Program-made: the position numbers and the translations under genes
Notes under the pieces: model-generated
What the model was told of the DNA's origin: nothing
The model's input: only the letters and a program-made list of their open reading frames with translations
Databases searched by the model: none
DNA from: Anaerotignum faecicola
GTDB taxonomy: Bacteria; Bacillota; Clostridia; Lachnospirales; Anaerotignaceae
Assembly (NCBI GenBank): GCA_024460105.1
Contig: JANFXS010000004.1
Span: 248,001-312,000, forward strand
Length of the DNA: 64,000 nucleotides
Direction of reading: 5' to 3'
Shown: positions 61,459 through 64,000 of the stretch, piece after piece
Position numbering within the stretch: position 1 is the first letter of the stretch
Layout of the letters: every line of letters begins with the position of its first letter

Positions 61459-62634
61459 ATGGAAGAAAAAGTTTTGATAGTAAAATACGGCGAGATTGCA
61501 ATGCGCGGAAACAACAGGAGGCTCTTTGTAACAAAGCTTGTTGAAAATATACGGCGCAATCTTGACGGGGAAGGCGATTTTTATATAGTTCGCGAGCAGG
61601 GCAGGCTTGTGGTTGAAAGCCGCGGCGGGGAAATGGAGTTCGACCGTGTAATACCAAAAGTAAACTGTGTTTTGGGAATACTCGGCGTCTGCCCGGGAGT
61701 AAGGGTCAAGGACCAGTCTATGGAAAATTTAAGGGAAACGGCGTTAAATCATATGAAAAAATTTTTCGGCGGCAGGGAAATGACGTTTAAGGTTGTTACA
61801 AAAAGGAGCAATAAGCTCTTCCCGCTTACATCAAACGAAGTTTCGGCAGACATAGGCGGGTATATACTTGAAAACATGCCCGGTTTGACGGTGGATATCC
61901 ACAGCCCGGATGAAACGCTTTTCGTAGAGCTAAGGAACGACGCGTATATATATTCAAAATTTATAAAGGGTTTCGGCGGCCTTCCGTACGGATCTTCTGG
62001 AAAAGGGGTTTCGCTCCTTTCAGGAGGAATCGACAGCCCGGCGGCAACTTTTATGATGGCTAAAAGAGGGGTGGAAGTGAGCGGCGTCTATTTCCATTCC
62101 CCGCCGTACACAAGCGAAAGGGCGAAACAGAAGGTGTTGGATTTGGCTTCCATAATTTCCAAATATACAGGCGGATTTAAGCTTTTTGTAGTGCCGTTTA
62201 CGGATTTGCAGCTGTATCTGCTTGAAAACGTGCCGGAGGATAAGCTTACAATATTCTTAAAGCGTTCCATGATGCGGGCGGCGGAAAGGATTGCAAAGAA
62301 GGAAAACGCATTGGCTCTTATAACGGGCGAAAGCGTAGGGCAGGTTGCAAGCCAGACAATACACGGCCTTAACGCAATCAATGCGGCGTGTACAATGCCT
62401 GTGCTGCGCCCGCTTTCAGGTATGGACAAGCAGGAAATTGTCGATTTGGCAAAAGAGATCGGAACATTTGAAACGTCTATACAGCCCTATGAGGACTGCT
62501 GTACAATATTTGTAGCGAAGCATCCGGAAACAAAACCGAAAACAGAAGTTATAAATAAGATTGAAAGCAGGCTTTCGCTTCTTGAAAGCTATATTGACAA
62601 GGCGGTAGCGGATGCGGAAGAATTTGAGCTTTAA
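61459..62634 (+). CDS. thiI: tRNA 4-thiouridine synthase ThiI
   Basis: ThiI adenylates U8 of tRNA and inserts sulfur. The 391-residue protein has the N-terminal ferredoxin-like and THUMP domains (VKYGEIAMRGNNRRLFVTKL, FKVVTKRSNKLFPLTSNEVS) and the PP-loop SLLSGGIDSPAATFMMAKRG near 190-209. The C-terminal rhodanese domain found in E. coli ThiI is missing, as is normal in Firmicutes, so sulfur must come directly from the adjacent cysteine desulfurase. ATG follows CAGGAGAA. Confidence 0.95.
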   Translation: MEEKVLIVKYGEIAMRGNNRRLFVTKLVENIRRNLDGEGDFYIVREQGRLVVESRGGEMEFDRVIPKVNCVLGILGVCPGVRVKDQSMENLRETALNHMKKFFGGREMTFKVVTKRSNKLFPLTSNEVSADIGGYILENMPGLTVDIHSPDETLFVELRNDAYIYSKFIKGFGGLPYGSSGKGVSLLSGGIDSPAATFMMAKRGVEVSGVYFHSPPYTSERAKQKVLDLASIISKYTGGFKLFVVPFTDLQLYLLENVPEDKLTIFLKRSMMRAAERIAKKENALALITGESVGQVASQTIHGLNAINAACTMPVLRPLSGMDKQEIVDLAKEIGTFETSIQPYEDCCTIFVAKHPETKPKTEVINKIESRLSLLESYIDKAVADAEEFEL

Positions 62635-62672
62635 AAAACTTAATCGAAACGAGGATATGCAAAGGCATGATT

Positions 62673-62717
62673 TTTTGGGCGTTTAATTTCCAGCATTTAC
62701 GGAACTTCCGCCCAAAA
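62673..62717 (+). terminator. Hairpin after thiI
   Basis: TTTTGGGCG pairs with CGCCCAAAA across a 27-base loop, about 40 bases after the thiI stop. There is no T-run on the plus strand, so it is a weak terminator candidate. Confidence 0.4.
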
Positions 62718-62805
62718 CGCCGGCAAAATATTTACAGCCCCGGACACGCATATATTATTTTGCGGAAAATAAATATATATTAAAGATTTAATAAGGGGCA
62801 TTGGA

Positions 62806-63633
62806 ATGTTTTTTAAAAATAAGAATAACATAAAGCTGGTTATTTTTTACGCCGGGGTGTTTATATTTTCGTTTGCGGCGGCTACGGTTTCATTCAACAG
62901 GCGCGCCGTTACGGCTATGGGCCAGGGCGGGGAGAAGGGATGCGTCGCTATAGTTATAGACGATTTCGGCTACGGGGGCGAGGGCACCGAAGAGATGCTT
63001 GCCTTAGATATACCGCTTACATGCGCCCTGATGCCGTTTTCAAAGGAAAGCGCCGAGGACGCAGAAAAAATAAGGGCCGCCGGAAAAGACATGATAATAC
63101 ATATGCCTATGGAAAGCACGACGGGAAAGAAAAGCTGGGTGGGAGACAAAGGGCTTTTTTTGAATATGACCGACGATGAAATACGGATGCGTCTTGAAGA
63201 AGCTTTTGATGCGGCCGAAGGCGCCGTGGGCCTGAACAACCATATGGGCTCGGCCATAATGGAGGATGAAAGGTGCCTTTCGATAGTTATGGATGAAGTT
63301 AAAAAAAGGGATATGCTGTTTTTGGACAGCAGGACCACACCGGACTCAAAGGCGGAAGAACTAAGCAAAAAATTCGGAACATGCCTTTTGGGACGCGACG
63401 TTTTTCTTGACAGCACGGACGATATAGAAGTTGTGAAGGATAGGCTTAGACAGGCGGCGGCTATAGCCGAAAAGAACGGGGCGGCAATAGCCATAGGCCA
63501 TGTGGGGCCGGAAGGCGGCATGGTTACCGTTGACGCAATTAAGGAGCTTAAAGAAGAAATAGAAGGAATGGGAATAAAATTTGTTACTATAAGCGAAATG
63601 AAAAATATACAGTGCGGCAGTTCGGAGGGTTAA
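62806..63633 (+). CDS. Divergent polysaccharide deacetylase family protein (YibQ-like)
   Basis: A 275-residue protein with one N-terminal membrane anchor (about 10-30) and an extracellular domain of the divergent polysaccharide deacetylase family: CVAIVIDDFGYGGEGTEEML near 46-65, MIIHMPMES near 100, GLNNHMGSAIME near 145, FLDSRTTPDSKAEEL, IAIGHVGPEGGMVTV. The paired Asp and the HMP/NHMGS histidines look like a metal site. The substrate is unknown. ATG follows TAAGGGGCATT. recU begins four bases after the stop. Confidence 0.85.
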   Translation: MFFKNKNNIKLVIFYAGVFIFSFAAATVSFNRRAVTAMGQGGEKGCVAIVIDDFGYGGEGTEEMLALDIPLTCALMPFSKESAEDAEKIRAAGKDMIIHMPMESTTGKKSWVGDKGLFLNMTDDEIRMRLEEAFDAAEGAVGLNNHMGSAIMEDERCLSIVMDEVKKRDMLFLDSRTTPDSKAEELSKKFGTCLLGRDVFLDSTDDIEVVKDRLRQAAAIAEKNGAAIAIGHVGPEGGMVTVDAIKELKEEIEGMGIKFVTISEMKNIQCGSSEG

Positions 63634-63636
63634 AAT

Positions 63637-64000
63637 TTGGGATACTGGTCTGCAAGAGGCCTAAGGGGAAGCGCCTTAGAAGATATAATTAATTTTACAA
63701 ACAGTTATTACAGAAGCAGGGGCCTTGCCGTTGTACAAAAGATACCCACGCCTATTACGCCCGTTGAGGTTGACAACAAAAAGCATACTATAAAGCTTGC
63801 TTATTTTGACAGCCAAAGCACCGTTGATTACATAGGAATGGCGCAGGGGGTGGGCATATGTTTTGACGCAAAGGAAACTTCCAAGAAAAGCCTGCCTGTT
63901 CAAAACATTCACGAACATCAAATTTCTTTTATGGAAGAATTTTCAAAACACGGCGGAGTATCGTTCCTGCTTGTGCATTTCAGCGCGGCGGGAACATATT
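63637..64000 (+). CDS. recU: Holliday junction resolvase RecU, 3' end beyond window
   Basis: The frame starts at TTG 63637, seven bases after GGAGGG, and runs off the window after 121 codons. The sequence fits RecU: GSALEDIINFTNSYYRSRGL, VVQKIPTPITPVEVD, FDSQSTVDYIGMAQGVGICF, DAKETSKKSLP and NIHEHQISFMEEFSKHGGVS. The metal-site residues (QSTVDY Asp and FDAKET Asp/Glu/Lys) are intact. RecU cleaves Holliday junctions in Firmicutes. In Bacillus it pairs with the penicillin-binding protein gene ponA; here it follows the deacetylase-like gene. Confidence 0.93.
   Translation, partial: MGYWSARGLRGSALEDIINFTNSYYRSRGLAVVQKIPTPITPVEVDNKKHTIKLAYFDSQSTVDYIGMAQGVGICFDAKETSKKSLPVQNIHEHQISFMEEFSKHGGVSFLLVHFSAAGTY

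Noticed and set aside
1-64000. CRISPR arrays, rRNA genes, insertion-sequence transposases, prophage genes
   Set aside because: Looked for and not seen; the only repeats are those listed.

Overview
The window comes from a spore-forming, anaerobic, low-to-mid GC Firmicute of the class Clostridia. It carries spoIIE, spoIIR, spmA/spmB, a gerA-type germinant receptor operon, sleB, an AbrB/SpoVT-type regulator, an S-layer-like stalk protein and a formate-tetrahydrofolate ligase/FolD/FchA set. Strong AGGAGG-type ribosome binding sites and frequent TTG starts (ftsH, ddl, abrB, recU and others) fit this. A Lachnospirales/Anaerotignum-like gut anaerobe is my guess from gene content, not a proven placement.

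Layout. 1-2110: a YheO-type regulator and a small basic protein. 2111-9498: spoIIE, tilS, hpt and ftsH, close to the classical Firmicute spoIIE-tilS-hpt-ftsH order. 9701-15247: a FlK-like thioesterase, ornithine carbamoyltransferase, birA, an unknown gene, two tandem type III pantothenate kinase paralogues and dusB. 16289-18652: a highly biased, evidently highly expressed S-layer-like gene with its own promoter, 5' hairpin and terminator. 19429-24349: gerA-gerB-gerC, spoIIR and sleB, a sporulation/germination block. 24548-28585: ddl, murI, abrB, spmA, spmB. 28765-33255 is an accessory zone: an orphan polymorphic-toxin C-terminus (type 44) with a probable immunity gene, tRNA-Arg(CCG), an XRE regulator/membrane protein pair with palindromic operators, and small genes. 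33256-37028: a VanW protein, a CorA-like transporter, a MerR regulator and a 40-residue cysteine-rich peptide. 37216-41309: an RpiR regulator with an acid-sugar catabolic operon (class II aldolase, 2-hydroxyacid dehydrogenase, DUF1537 kinase). 42388-47758: panB, fhs, folD, a FolT-like ECF component and fchA, headed by an excellent sigma-54 promoter. 47991-52281: a possible toxin, a membrane gene with an odd start, a 1.5 kb gene-poor stretch and an sdpR-sdpI pair. 52581-64000: nagZ-like lipoprotein, DUF951, mscS, mtnN, FMN riboswitch plus ribU, DNA alkylation repair, prmA, rsmE, cysteine desulfurase, thiI, a deacetylase-like gene and the start of recU.

How it works together. The sporulation genes span commitment (spoIIE with a Spo0A-box promoter), inter-compartment signalling (spoIIR), core dehydration (spmAB) and germination (ger, sleB). 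The one-carbon block can take formate to methylene-THF, the donor used by PanB. Its FolD lacks the catalytic Lys and Gln needed for cyclohydrolase activity, and FchA in the same block can fill that step. Pantothenate made by this route feeds the CoaX kinases.

The most unusual features are: a four-copy family of about 260 bp intergenic elements with imperfect terminal inverted repeats; the sigma-54 promoter before panB; the FolD/FchA division of labour; the tandem CoaX pair with one copy altered in conserved motifs; and the orphan toxin module. Coordinates, starts and motifs were read by eye; family names come from recognition of sequence motifs, with no database search.
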